From NCBI RefSeq assembly GCF_037975245.1, contig NC_092568.1, positions 24,039,501 through 24,103,500 of the forward strand: a stretch of 64,000 nucleotides of DNA, in the 5' to 3' direction. The notes under the pieces were generated by a model. The model was not told the DNA's origin and made no database searches. It worked only from the letters and a program-made list of their open reading frames with translations. This document shows, in pieces, positions 11,021 through 24,422 of this stretch (position 1 is its first letter; each line of letters starts with the position of its first letter). Origin of the DNA: Apostichopus japonicus. Its lineage: Eukaryota; Echinodermata; Holothuroidea; Aspidochirotida; Stichopodidae. The position numbers and the translations under genes were made by a program.

Positions 11021-14000
11021 CTGTCAAGGTTTGAAATAACAAATGACCTTATGACGGTAGTAAAAGCTGATTTATGATTATAGTGACCTCCAAGTTAACA
11101 ATCATATGTCTCCTCCCCCTTCTCACAAATGAAACATTTCTGCTGAGGAATACGCAAATTGCCCAATTCTGCCACACGAGTGGACATCACATTGCAAAAT
11201 GATCATTGTTATTTCCGGTGAACATTGTCATATAGAAGAAAATATTACGTCACTGTTGCTAATCTCTGGACAAGCTACATAATCATGCTATAGTACACCT
11301 TGGCCTGTCTTTGTTCCAACTAGTAGAGATTGCTTATGCTTTTAACACTCAGGTCAGTTATATACAGCATGGTGCAAAAAGTAGTAAAATATTACTGCAT
11401 TGGGTTATTGGGTCATTCATATAGTAGGTAGAACATTCAACAAATTGTAAACATGTTTTTTTTTAAACTCCAATGATGAAATTGTCTCCACATCGCCTTC
11501 ATTTATAATTCTCTCTCCCAGAGGATAAATATATCTTTCTGTCTGGATTTGATAGACGTTTGACTGAAAACTGCCAAGTCTATATGTACCTCAATGAGTA
11601 ATTAAGTTAAAAAACCGTGACTGTGGTATTATGCAACCAGTGGAAATGTTTGAGAGATACATCATAACTTCACAGTCAGTTCTAAAAATAGCTGGAGGTC
11701 ATGAAACAATTTACATAACAATTTAATTTAGAAATAGAAGAAAGCAAACACAAACAACATCTTAACCTGGAGTATGATACAGATGCTAGAGAACAACATC
11801 TACTGAACAAAAAAACAAAACAGCTAGCAATGATCTTGTTCTGCTTAGATAAATATCACCATTTAAAAATTGTGTCAGGGGCCTGAGATTTTGTCAATAT
11901 GTCATGGTACCGGTGATGTTGTAGTGCTACTATTTCAATCTGGATGTATACAAACACAAAACTTCTCAAAGGCCACCTTTTGCAGTGCTTGCATTGTCTC
12001 TTCAGACATATAGTAACATATATATCAGAATGGGAGACTCTGGATTTGTGTGACTGAATTCCCTGCTTTCCATCAATATAGAATTTATCTTGATTGGTGC
12101 ACAGGGAACTATAGTTTCATGTTTATTTTTAGTTGGAAGTGAACTGTACCCATTGCAATTTCAAATCTTCAAGTCTTTCTGACACCATCATTTAATTGTA
12201 TTCTGTCTTTGTTTTTTCATTAAAGACAACATTACATTACAGAGCCTCATATCAATTCCTTTCACTCTTTCTGGTGCAATAATGAGCTGAAGCAAGAGAA
12301 ACATTTTCAGCTTCCTATGGCTTCATCATAGCTACCCAACTTCAACTTGCTGTTTCTCATCTAAGACTTTCTTCGTTTTCTTAGCTTGAAAAGGAAGGGG
12401 ATTTGGAAAGGAGTTACCTTTCCAATTATCTTACTTTTCTCACCTTCTCAAAGACTGTTCATGATCCGTCTTGGGAGGTTAAAGAGAAAGACTTGTCCTA
12501 TTCATTTAAGTAGACTTCCCTATTTAACTTGCAAGATGAACTATGCTTATGGTAACACATTTTTGAGTGCATGTTTCAACAGCATTGTTCCTCCCCTTTA
12601 CTAGTGACAATCCATATCCTTGATATAAAGAAGTTATCTTTAAGAAAATGTTACAATGATTCTAATTGGTTGAAATTTGCTAGCAGACAAGACAATTGGC
12701 AGATCAGGAGTTCTGATGTATTTTGCTTGAAGTAAATCACTCCAAATCATGTCAGTGTCTATGCACTGACTTCACAGGAACTGATATGCAAACATTTTTT
12801 TTTACAAAGAAACAAAGCAAATAATTTACTATCAACATTCTTATCTTAAGGGATAGGCCAGATCAAAAACTTACGTACAAGTTCAAACAACCCCTAGCAG
12901 AGAATAAAAGTCCATTCCTCCTCACAAAATTATTGCGTGCAGATAACATGTCACCCAAAACCAACAAACTTGCTCATCAAATGCATAGCAAAATCATGAA
13001 AAAGTCCAAGCTGGTTTTGGGTATTACTTCTGCCATGTTGGTTAATTTATATATTTGACAACAATTCTGCATGTCATCTTGATATCTGCAATGAATCATT
13101 AATGAAGCATTCACTGATTAATGTTCATAATGTGAATAAATTTGAGATATTAGTCTTCAGTAGTATGATCAATCATTTAATCCTTATTTCAAGTGATACT
13201 CACACAAGATTTAGTGAGTTTGCCAGAAATTGGAATCCAAATGAAGACAAAAGTTGCTTTAATGAGATGAGAGGAATAATTTATCAAGTATCACATAAGA
13301 AAATGCAAATTATATATTTATACAAAATGGGCAGATATGTATAGCAGAGTTTGTAGTCTAAAAGTATACTGCTTTCAGTATTTTCTGAGAAATAAAATTC
13401 ATAAACCTGATAAATGCTACACAATTTGTGAACACTTTAAGTTATTCCCAGAGATGTTGGGCTGAAAAGGCACATTAAAGAAAACATTGCCATTATGGCA
13501 AGGTCATTATGTATCAAACTTGTCAGTCTTGTTGTCATCAGTGACTGTATATCTAGCCACATATTGATCTACAAGACACTACAGTACTTACACAATGTGT
13601 ATACAGTCAAACTCTGTACTTATAATGACTGCAATAAGCATTCAGTTTTTCATCTCAAACGGCTAAAATTTTACACTTCTTTTGTCATGAGGTACATACA
13701 AAACTAACTGTGATTATATAAAGTAACATAAATCCTTACTTTGTACAAATTCTAAAAAGCAAAGCTAAATAACTTATTCTGATTTGTCAATTTAGGATCA
13801 TATAATACTGGTAGTGTTTCCCTTCGGCTGATGAGAAAACTGTTTCTAGCACCTGGAAGTTATTTGAATAACAGGTGAGAACTGTAAGAAAACTCTAAGC
13901 CTGAAAAGAGCTACCAAGAGCTGGTATTAACAGAGGTACAGGTGTAAAATGAGTACGTTAAGAGAATTATGAATGTTAATTATACACTGAATTTGCATAA

Positions 14001-14935
14001 TTGTGAATCTTCTTGTTGTCTCACAATTGCCAGACTGATAAATCTTGGGAAAGAAGCCAATCAAGGTGCTAAATTTGAAATTTATAAAGCACTACCAATG
14101 AGTGAAGTCACACAACTTTTGATATTTCTGTTTGTACATTAATAGTGAAATTATGTAGTGTTGCCAGAGACAATTATGGTGTTGAAAATTTTTCCTTTTT
14201 TTAACAAAGAAAATTTGTAAATATCTTTCAGAGGTAATAAGCAAACTTGGTAATGATTAATGAAATTATAGTAATGAAAAAACATTGAAAAATGTATGCA
14301 CTGACTAATTATATGGTCCTGTATTTTGTCATTTTTCAACTTACTTTAAGTCTGCAAGTCTTGCAAATGGAAAATTAAAAAAAAAATATAAAAAAAACAC
14401 ATTGATCATTCAAGCAGGATTAATTTTTCTTAGAGCTGTCTGTGAAAGTGTTTCCTCATTTGTAAGTATCTCTGTTTATAATGATGAGTGCATATAGGTT
14501 TATTTCTCCTAATATTTCAGCTTCATAGAAGCATTAATTATTATGTAGCAAAGGAGATACAGGCAGATAACCTAATGTATAAATACATTGATACCTCAAG
14601 AACTTGGATGTACATGCCTCCATGTACTTGTTTGTTTGTTTGTTTTCACTACAAACACACATGCATAGTATTTTCTGCACTCAATTGTTAAGGTACATCC
14701 TTTTTGCAGTAGGCTACACACACTCAATATAATAAATTTTAAAAAACAATGAAGCTTGAATGCATTGTAATTAGATGAAGAGGGACATATTAACACAATG
14801 ATGGCAAGAAAGCAAAAAAGTGAGCTCTGGACATTTTAGTATTACAGTATTAGGCTATTGCAAAACTAAACAAAAAAGAGTAAAGAATTTTTGTTGGAAA
14901 TGAGGATTCAACATTGTAAGCCAAAGCATCAAATT
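11021..14935. repeat. Tandem segmental duplication, copy 2 (uninterrupted)
   Basis: Begins CTGTCAAGGTTTGAAATAAC exactly as position 1 does and ends near 14935, after CAACATTGTAAGCCAAAGCA; the first copy loses similarity at about 9637. It carries the empty sites for the two transposons in copy 1: TATAG at about 11420-11424 and ATGGTAAC at about 12549-12556. Confidence 0.93.
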
Positions 14936-15834
14936 TCTCTTATTTACCACAACTGGTGGAATTCTTGCAGTTAAATCAGCCCAATTTTTTAATGTATGTT
15001 CAGTGGAAAACACTGGTAAAATGTATATATTCAAGGTCTTAGCCTTTCACAGTGTAATGAATTTATGTCAAAATGATTGGTACAATTCAACCTGTCACTT
15101 AATTCATTATTCATATTATACTAAGGCTTTTAGGCTAGAAGGAATTGATTGATGTAATGTTGAAAGCTTTCTTCACTAATTGAAGGGCACTCTCTCATTC
15201 AAAAATGTACAATTAACGTTTTTTGACAGAGAGAGTTACAGTAACATTGCCTTGCGGCAAACTTGAGTTTAAAAATTGTCAGAACACAATAAACATTGAA
15301 CTGTTTGTGCAAACTATGGGTAATATTGTTTCTGGATATATGCTACAATAAATCATCTATTAGTAGTCATGGTAATATCATGAGGTATTGCCAACTTGTT
15401 TGTATAAATTGAAAAAGGTGTAAATTTGGGGTTTGTAATTCAGTATTTGCTAATAAGCTGTCTTTCAGTGACACATTTAGGTATGATCAAAGCAGATGTT
15501 TTAGTTATTTCAATATTTTGATCAAATTTCACACATGTATGTTTGAATTCAGAGAGTTCAAATTTTGTTGTGAGGAAAAAGTGGATGACAGTTTTACCTG
15601 AAAGATTTGAGTATGCAAGGTTTGAACATCTGTAATTGTGAAGCTTTTAAGAAGCAACAGGGTATGTTCAAAAGGTTTATATTAAATAAGGGGCTTTTTA
15701 ATTGTACATTTTGGACCACTAGCCTCGTTAGGCTAATTAGCCTAGTTACTGTTCAAATATATTGGAAGATATGATGGATATTGGAAGAACTGAAACATCG
15801 GTATTAAACATGTTCTTTCAACGATAGTCTCGGG
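14936..15834. other. AT-rich sequence without recognised features
   Basis: I see no repeat, element end or credible exon here. It would be intronic if the minus-strand exon at 15907-16143 is real. Confidence 0.55.
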
Positions 15835-15906
15835 CTAGTAACATCGTGAAACGACCAATAATATGAAACACAAAGGTATATGTAAAGAAACAAAAGTTTG
15901 CACCCA

Positions 15907-16143
15907 CCTGTTTGAATGAACTACACCGGAAAATCCGACCAAACTATCTGATTGGGACTGTGTGAGATTTGAATTGAAGTTTTTTCTTCCCGCAGTTGGG
16001 TTCCCGATTCCCGAACTTCGGGGTGCCAGATGGGTAGTTCCTGAGTTTAGTCTACTCAGAGCTTTTTTAGGGAGTTCACGTATCGGTCTTGCACCTGACG
16101 AATTGTTATAACTGGAATTGTTGTCCAGAACTGCGTCAGTCAT
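15907..16143 (-). CDS. Candidate first coding exon of an unrecognised minus-strand gene
   Basis: From the ATG at 16143 the minus strand reads MTDAVLDNNSSYNNSSGARP and continues for 79 codons to a donor CAAACAG|gtgggt at about 15906. The frame is rich in Ser, Asn, Arg and Gly, so probably disordered, and its codon use is less AT-driven than nearby random frames. TATATAG lies about 45 bases upstream of the ATG in a promoter-like stretch. Later exons would lie to the left, inside or beyond the duplicated region; none was identified. No family recognised. Confidence 0.4.
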
Positions 16144-16330
16144 TGTTCACGGCTGTTTCAAGATTTGTACGCGAGCTTTTTGTCTATATAACACTAGCCC
16201 TAAAGAACTAGCAGAGATACGTCTTGTATAGCCTAGTGTGTTAAACCTATACCAGCATGTCGAAGTAACTGGTTCAAGTAGGTTTAACTTCCCGGTTTCG
16301 AGCGATGGTGTAAGTTTCCTTAATTAAGCA
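16144..16330. promoter_or_regulatory. Possible divergent promoter
   Basis: On the minus strand a TATA-like TATATAGAC lies just upstream of the candidate exon. On the plus strand a CpG-containing stretch ends in GATGGT|gtaagt, a strong donor at 16310, which could close a short non-coding first exon. Both readings are inferred from signals alone. Confidence 0.25.
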
Positions 16331-19300
16331 GTCCCTCGAGTATTAATAATGTTTTTTAAATACGCAAAAAAAATCGTTCTTACTCAGAAAGCTTTGCTCA
16401 CAAACAATTCAATTTGAACGAAATGAAACCTAACAATCTGTCTTTGTCAACTCTTTGTATACAAATTCAACAGCTGTCTGTGTGCGTGCGTGTCCGTACA
16501 ACTTTGATGACTTCATCTACTGTAGAATGCGTTTAATGGTATTCGTAGTAGTTAATGTACATTGTAACGCGTATGACGTGCTGTTTCCAAGTACGCTTTC
16601 AATTGCTAAGGGAACAGATGAAGAAAGCAAAGAGATAAAACGGCACATCAGATCAACTGTAGTCTTAATTTCCTCTAAGTGTACAGTATCAAGAGCAATA
16701 TGCAGACATAACGTACGTTGTTAGACAAACGGAGTCTTTGCATAAATGAGGAGAAATTAGAAATTGCAATATCATGCATCAAGGAACACTTTCTTTAGTA
16801 TATTTCATTATATTTTATGCAATAATATATTTCGGGTTTGTTAGACGGCTTCTACGGTCGTGAGACTTACTACTGGTTGCAAAGAAAAGATGAGAGTGCT
16901 TTTTTTAACTTATTGAATACGTTTTCTGGTAAAAAATTAGTTCTATGCAGAACGTTGTGAGGAAGGGCTTACGAGATCTAGTGGAAAACAAAAGACAGAA
17001 GTGCACAGTGTGATGGTTTATGAAGTCCATCTAGGCTATTAGATCGAAATGCATCCGGTTTGCAGTCTAAGAGTCACAATGAAGCCATATTAAGGGTTGC
17101 TTTGTTAGCTTAATTAGCTACTGATTGTCTTGTGTTTTGTTCTACTGCAGTGTGAGTATGTTTGGGGGGATAATACTACTTGTGGAATAATAATAGGGGA
17201 AGCAGGGGCTAGTTAAGGGGAGGGGTGGGCTATGTAATTTGTTACAGCCCCTCCCCCCATGAGTGGATCGGAAAAAGGAAAGGCAAGGAGAGAAATTAAA
17301 AAGGAATTTCAATATAATGGATAACTTTTGCAATTGAAATGAAGTAAAGCATTTACTATGTATAATGTCTTAAAAAGTAAGTTTTCGGCGGGCTTCGCGC
17401 GCACCCATCGTAGGTAGTTGTCTTATTATTTCTTCCTGTTGGACAGCTTGAGTAGAATTGATGTTCCAAACCCCATGCAACCCCTACCATTATCTATCAT
17501 CCCCACCCAAAAGCCCCCTGCATCATCTATCGACCTGCCGTTAGTTCGAGTTATTATATATTAAAATATGTTATTATATGCTATTATATTGCTATTATAA
17601 TAATAAAAAATGTGGTCAAATTGTGATTTTTGTGGTCTATCTAGTGCACATTCAATGCCTGTTGGGGATAGTTATGGTTCATTCTAATGCCTATAATTTT
17701 GTTAATACCCCAGAGCTTCCAGGGACTTCGCCCCTTGTCCCCCAGCGGGACATTGCCCTGGACCTCACCAGGGACCCTGAGAAAGATCAGTGAACCCCAC
17801 GCAGTATGGTAAAGGTCTTCGCGCTCCCGCGGCGCCTCCGGCGCCGTTGGGTCATTCCAACCTGAGGCCCTCCCATGAATATGCTGAGCCTCCCAAAATG
17901 GAAAGTCTAGCTACGTCCCTGAAGGGAATTCAAGTATAGGTATAGTGCGCATTGTTCTCTTTTGGAATCCTGCATGGATGTAACAATCTCTCCGTAACCA
18001 CTTCGTGTATGTAGAGATCGAGCCGGAACTCAAAATGTGGCTTCTTTCTTAAGTTGAAGAAGCAACTTGGTCACGTCTTATATTACACCCGCTCACATGA
18101 ACTTGGTGTTACTATATATAGCGCCGTGTTACTCCGAGAGTATCAACAATGACAAACTTTATTTCCTCGTGCAGCTTGACTGATATAATATTTTTGATCA
18201 TCAAATTAAATTCCTCGGGCAGCGATCAGAAACCTCTGCCAATGTGACATTCTGTCAAGATTAAATTATGTCAAGATTAAATTAACTATAAACCTTGACG
18301 AGACTGTTCCATGGCGGGCATTTCACTAACTCATCCGATAATTTAAATTCGGGAGAAAATTGCAAAGACGTACAGAATGCAATTTTCTATTCCATGATTA
18401 CAACAAGTAATTTAGTAAATGGTAGGTCATGAATCATTCATTATTCACGACGTAATGAGGTTAAGCAATTAAAACTGGATATTAACATAAAAGTAAAACA
18501 AAACTGTGAGCAAATTGCGTATCCACTAAAGAGCCTGTGTAAGAGAATATGTAACTTCTTTTACACAAAAGTGTCAAAACTGAATATTATAAGACGTATG
18601 CAGTCGTATAATTAATCATTAAAACAACTAAATTTCATAGCAATTTTAATTTGCAAAGGTTTCAAAAATGATTTTTTTTTGTGTAACTAAATTTCAGCTC
18701 TTGTAAAAGCCTAGTGAGAAACATTTGTCTCCAGTAATTTGTACGGCAACTTAAATAATTACTACAACTGGTAAACGTTTTACAGGGGTCTAACTGCTCT
18801 TTAGTGCTGTAGTTGTTCACTGAAGATATGGAATCAAATGCCACGGTACCATCAACCGTCGATTCAAATATGTTTATGGCCATAAGGTAAAGTTTTCTCA
18901 TTTTGCGATTGATATTTGCGCTTCTTAGCCAAGGATAAATTGAATCCATTTTTCCCCTCGAAATTTCAAATTAATAGCGTCTTGGAAAGGCAGCTATTTT
19001 ACCACGCAATAAGTAACCATATGTGTATGTATATGTAGCCTATATGTGGAAGGAGTCAAAAGACAACTTACACACTTAACGTCGGGTGACCCGTATCCAA
19101 TATACATAGAACAGTTTTAACTAAAGTTGGATTGTTTTCTAGAATTCGTTATCCAACCACTTCGAGTCATGAACCTCTGACGTATAAATGAGGCATTTTT
19201 CAAACATTCGATACGTAATAGAAGAAAATGTATGTCGGGCGGTGCATATAGGCTACCGTAAAAGACACTCATTTGTGGCTGACTGACAATGATGCTCATA

Positions 19301-21574
19301 AGTTCTTTTCTGAATATTAAAACATCATGTACATTAATATGAAAGCTGATATTAAGTTTGTAACCAAGGCGTATATCTTAAAGCTGACGTGTTTCATTAC
19401 TAAAATGACAGAACCGCATATTTCACACTACATCACGCTCGGGTAAGCCAAATGCAATGTCCCGAGACGAACGTCATCAAGTATTTCTTCCGCGGTCAAA
19501 TAAGCAATTATAGTTACACTTACCAGCTGGTTATAGCAACAAATTCACTAGTTTATGACATGAAGTCACTTTCTTAATAAGCGGTATTTATTTACAGGCC
19601 TATATGCTGGATGATTTCGTTGTATTCATAGGTAATAGGTCTATGTACTGATGTTTGGACCTAATTGATACAAGTTGATAGTTGATTATGAACATCATGT
19701 TAATTTCCCACTGCCAGTTGTTTAGCCGCCATTCAGATTCGTTCAACATGCTTAGCTTGATAATTCAACCTCAAGTCGATCTTTGACCTTCATCAAGACA
19801 ATGATGTTCCCCTTCGGCAGAACTGGTAAGGCAATCACCATATAGGCCTACCATGCGTAAGATCATTTACTCAAGTTGATTTAAGAATATGATATATCAT
19901 GTTAATATGAACTTTGTCGACAGGAAGTCAACTTTCTGACCCCTTCAAAAGACAACCGGCAATCGATGACATTTTCCTACTTATTAAAATTGGGTCAACT
20001 CAATTGGTAGTTGGCTACTAAGTTTTAGGTTAGTCTACGGCTACAGGCATACAAATTTATTAAGTTAACATTTCTCAAGTTTAAACCAAGTTAGTACAAG
20101 TCAAGCGTATAGCCAGGATTTCATCTCAGGAGAGAGAGAGAGAGGGGGGGGGGGCGGATTAAATTCATTGAACTTACAACGAGAACGCTTTGCGATATCT
20201 GCGTTGGGTCGAGGTGCCAGCCATAAGGCCCCTGGAAGCTATACGGTGTGGTAGACGTTATAGAGGCTTCAGAGATTTCATTTATCCAATCGGTCCAGAG
20301 TTTAGCTATGTCAAATTATATTTAAATGTTAAAGATACTGGATATGACTAGCCTGATATTAATTCGTTGGGTAGAATTTATTCAAGTATGTAATAACTCA
20401 CTTAAAATATGAGCTAATTCTTGGGTTGCCTAGTCAAATCCGTGACATTATTGCGGTAGCCAGATGTAATACAAAACAAACAATACAATGATTTCACTGT
20501 GTGAGTACCAGTTTGAAGTTACAGTTACAGCCTACAGCAGGATTGCCAGTTAGTTTTCAGTAACACAAACGGTCAGATTTAGAGAATTTATCGGACAGGT
20601 TACAGAAATTACTTTGTTACGCAAAATATTAGGAGCAGAAGAAGCCCGACAGAACACGGATACATCTTTGAAACTCATGCTAGCCTGTTTACGGATCCAA
20701 GAGGATATAAATTATAACGAAACCGTATTATTGCTAATTACTTGGCCTTAATGTTTTTGCCTCAAGCTCCCTTTTGCAAAAGGCCAAGTACAAAAGTAAG
20801 TATTAATACATTTAGGGCTTTTTTTCGGTACTGCTTAGACGCTCAATTTTCTTGGACCGGAAAATGTAGGTTATTATTCGGATGTTCTCGTTCGATCGAT
20901 GTTTTTGTCTCAAGCTCCCTTTTGCAAAGGCTATTGTTGGTGCATGTAAATGAGCGTTGGGGTAAACCCTGCTTATTTTGGACTAGCGGCAAATGTGTTG
21001 ATTTGTTGAAAGTTCGGTAGGACGAATGTACGGCTACACTGAAATATTTTAAGATCTTTTTACAACTTAAGGAGAGGTAAATTAAACATGACACTTTCGT
21101 AAAACATACTCAAGAAATGAATTCAGTGATTAACGTCTTCAGATGGCTTAATAACGAGATTTCTCGCAATTTAACCATGCTTATAAACCTGGATATGAAA
21201 TGCCTATATCAAATTAGTGTAGGATCTGTTTCCGCGAAATCTTTCCTAGTAGTAGTATAATAATTTTACCCTTAGGGCCTACGTAGATATAAATATACTG
21301 TTGAAGTGTAGGCTATTGATGGTAAGTGGAAGAATACATATATTGGAAAATCAAATGTCCATGATAAGAGTAGCCATTGTGGTTTGAATTTAACTAATAA
21401 TCCATCACTCTGTAGGCCTAGGCCTACAGATGTTTAATATTTTGTAATCCTCGGTCCTTTACTTGTAGCTTAAGGTTATACTAGTTTAGGTCTATTGCGT
21501 TGATGCATGGCATTATGAATTTATGCTAGCTTAGACCTCACATCATGTTTTGTGTACTTGCATGCAAATTTTGG
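16331..21574. other. Intergenic sequence with scattered transposon debris
   Basis: It holds a G/C-rich patch near 17200-17260, a decayed element near 17690-17921, an AG/G low-complexity run at 20133-20155, and a short repeat (CTCAAGCTCCCTTTTGCAAA) at about 20761 and 20910. No supportable gene found. Confidence 0.55.
17690..17921. mobile_element. Decayed hAT-like right end
   Basis: GCTACGTCCCTG at 17910-17921 is the usual inverted end of hAT-type elements (CAGGGACGTAGC on the other strand), and the preceding 200 bp is GC-rich and element-like. The left end was not found. Confidence 0.4.
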
Positions 21575-22912
21575 ACGGTTATGAATGCTAAGGCTTTGAA
21601 GCATTGTGCAATAGAGCTGGCTCACATTTTTGCTGTAATTTACAATTTGTCCTTCAAAACTGGGGAGGTGCCTCATCTATGGAAGCAATCCAGTATTATC
21701 CATGTGCCAAAATGTTCTGTCATCTCTTGTATGAATGACCTTCGCCCTATAGCGTTAACTGCAGTGCCAATGAAGGTTTGCGAGCGTTTATTCTTAAATC
21801 GTTTCAATCCTCTAGTTGCTCCATTATTAGATCCTTTACAGTTTGCTTACAAGGCTAGCCGTAGTTGTGAAGATGCCATACTGCTACTTCTTCAATGCCT
21901 ATACTCACACTTAGAGCACCATTGCAATTCTGCATGCGTGATGTTCTTTGACTTCTCATCTGCATTCAACACTATTCAGCCTCACAATCTTGCTACAAAG
22001 CTTATCAACATGGGCATCCCACATGGGTTTATTCACTGGATTGTCCAGTATCTCACAAATCGCACCCAATTTGTCAAACTGGGTCCCACCTGTCGATCTA
22101 ACATTATTACCTCCAACACCGGAGCGCCGCAAGGCACAGTTCTAGCTCCGTTTCTTTTCACCTTGTACACGTCTGACTGCAGATCCCAGGAGAGGATATG
22201 TCCCATCATCAAGTTTGCCGATGACACAGCCATGGCTGGACTCATTCGTGGTAATGATGATGGGGCATATCTCTGCCAGCTGCAGTCATTCGTGGACTAT
22301 TGTGACAGTAACTTCTTGCAATTGAATATTTCTAAAACGAAGGAAATGATCATCGACTTCCGCCGTAATGCTGTTGAACCTCCTCCAGTCATGATCAAGG
22401 GTAAAGAAGTTGAAAGGGTTCACTCCTACAAGTATCTGGGTATTCACCTCAACAATAGCTTAACATGGGATGGTCACGTGGATGCCCTGGTAAAGAAGTT
22501 AAATACCAGGTTATATTGCCTCAGAAAGTTGTCAAAATTCAACGTACGTACCGATATATTGCAAATGTTTTATAATTCTATTGTTTGCGGAGTTTGGAGA
22601 TACTGTCTTATATGTTGGGGTGGGAATGTCACTAAAGTCGAGAAGGACCGTATCGATCATATAATTAGAAAAGCTGGGGGAGTCATTTGAGGTCAACAGC
22701 ATACAGTCGACTCGGTGTACCAGTCACTGCTTCAAACAAAGCTAGATTCAGTTTGGAATGACTGTTGCCACCCCCTTCACTGTTATCTTAATGACAATGT
22801 AATTAACAGAGGCAGTGGCAGACTGAGACAGCCGTACACGAGAACTAATCGCTATCGTAACTCGTTCACTCCCCGTGCAATCAAACTTTTCAATGTCAAC
22901 TTACGTCGCTAG
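21545..22912 (+). pseudogene. LINE reverse transcriptase, truncated, one nonsense codon
   Basis: The open part is 381 codons. Recognised motifs in order: LRPIALTAVPMKVCERL, DPLQFAYKASRSCEDA, the catalytic-D block FFDFSSAFNTI, TGAPQGTVLAPFLFTLY, the FADD box at residues 224-227, and YKYLGIHLNNSLTW. After the TGA at 22688-22690 the same frame continues with VYQSLLQTKLDSV to NRYRNSFTPRAIKLFN and stops at 22910-22912. These C-terminal motifs are typical of CR1/L2-group proteins. The single stop and absence of frameshifts indicate a fairly young copy. Confidence 0.9.
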
Positions 22913-23100
22913 GCTATTGCAATATTCTTTTATCTTGTCCTTGTCTTACTGTTTTTCATTCTCATTCTTTAATCTCCATCTGTATATATCCTGATTTATT
23001 TTCCTTTGCTCTTATATTTTTGTACTGTTTTGAACTTTTATGTGCGAGACACTAATTTCCTTATTTGGAGCAATAAAGTTTTACTTACTTACTTACTTAT
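21575..23100 (+). mobile_element. 5'-truncated CR1/L2-like LINE
   Basis: The reverse transcriptase frame runs from about 21584 to the TAG at 22910-22912 with one internal TGA. The 3' UTR is about 190 bp and ends with AATAAAG and a (TTAC)n tail at 23081-23100, typical of this LINE group. Endonuclease and ORF1 are missing through 5' truncation. Target duplications were not identified. Confidence 0.88.
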
Positions 23101-24422
23101 CAATTTGGATGTATAATATTTATTTATTTATAACCAGTCGTACCAAATGATGCTGACTAACACTTAAAATTTAACAATTCCAACCGTTCTTTCACAAAGT
23201 AGGGAGATTAACAATTTCCATCCCAGAAATCAAGGGGAAAACTAGGGTGAATTGACTCAATTCTCCCTTTTATCTGAGCAAACTCCAACCAGAACAAGAT
23301 AGTGGTATAAAGGGTAACAGATTTGTAGTTTGGGTTTTACATGTCACCTCTGCAGTAATGTAGGATGTAATTTTATCACACTTACATAAGTCCTGCAAAA
23401 AAAACAATGACAACCTTTTTAACATATTCAATAAATTCTGCCAAAAAAAAGTGGATTTTCTGCATAGCCCTAACACATTAAGAAAAATATGGGCGGCTCA
23501 TTTCTGATGGGAATTTAAAACAAAACGTACAAATAAAATTATGTCATGAAATTAGCACATAAAATCGGGAGAGTGTGAAATTGCCTTATAAACCAGGAGC
23601 CAGACTGGGAGCATTTATAGGTCTAAACTAATTGTGATGAGCTTGGAACATATTTGTCTGTAGAATTAAAATGGTCCAGTACTATCAAGCAAGGTCTTCC
23701 TTAGCCAAAAAAAGTATGTCATTTCCCTGGAATGAGAATTTTATGGTACCTTTAATGTATGAAAAGGAAATAGCAGAGGTATGTACAAGTTTCTCTGGGT
23801 TGTGTTTCCAGTGCAATTTGCTGAAACTGCATATGGACAAATGTCCCCCACTACAGTATATCAAGTTATTGATTCTAGTTGCATTTGAGTATTTTGTGAA
23901 GTGGCTTAATAAATTAAAATTATTTTCCTTGTTTTTGATAATCTGTTCTGGAGGAAATTGATCAAGGAAGTGTGAATTTGAAGTGTAATGCATCATGATG
24001 ATGACATTCCAAAACTTTGTCAAATGTTTTTAGGCATTTGATTATTGTATAGTTAGTTTTATGGCTGGCATCTTCAAAAAATCACTCTTCAAAAAATGTT
24101 CACTGAGGTAAATTTGTGTCTTCTTCTCATCAGGTTTTGATCAAAATTGTAGGATATATGTCGTAAGCAATATCATTTTCATTTCTTGTTAATGAGTCAT
24201 ATTTCTTCCCCATTGGTTGAAATGTTGACGTTCAAAAATGGCAATTGAAATTTATCATTTAAAATATTTATTGATAGAACCTTCCCAGCTATTGTAGCCT
24301 ATACAATACATTTTTCAAAAAAGTACATAAATATGAGCATTGACTATCATACTGTATCGCAGAGAGAGAAATAGAGATGGAGAGAGAAAAAACACTTATT
24401 TATTTACTGTCTGTCTTTAAAG
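23101..24422. other. Region upstream of ERMARD exon 1
   Basis: AT-rich; contains an (AG)n-rich stretch just before the acceptor at 24360-24390. The non-coding ERMARD first exon and promoter should lie upstream of 24423, but I could not identify them. A donor-like GCAGAG|gtatgt lies at about 23778. Confidence 0.4.
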
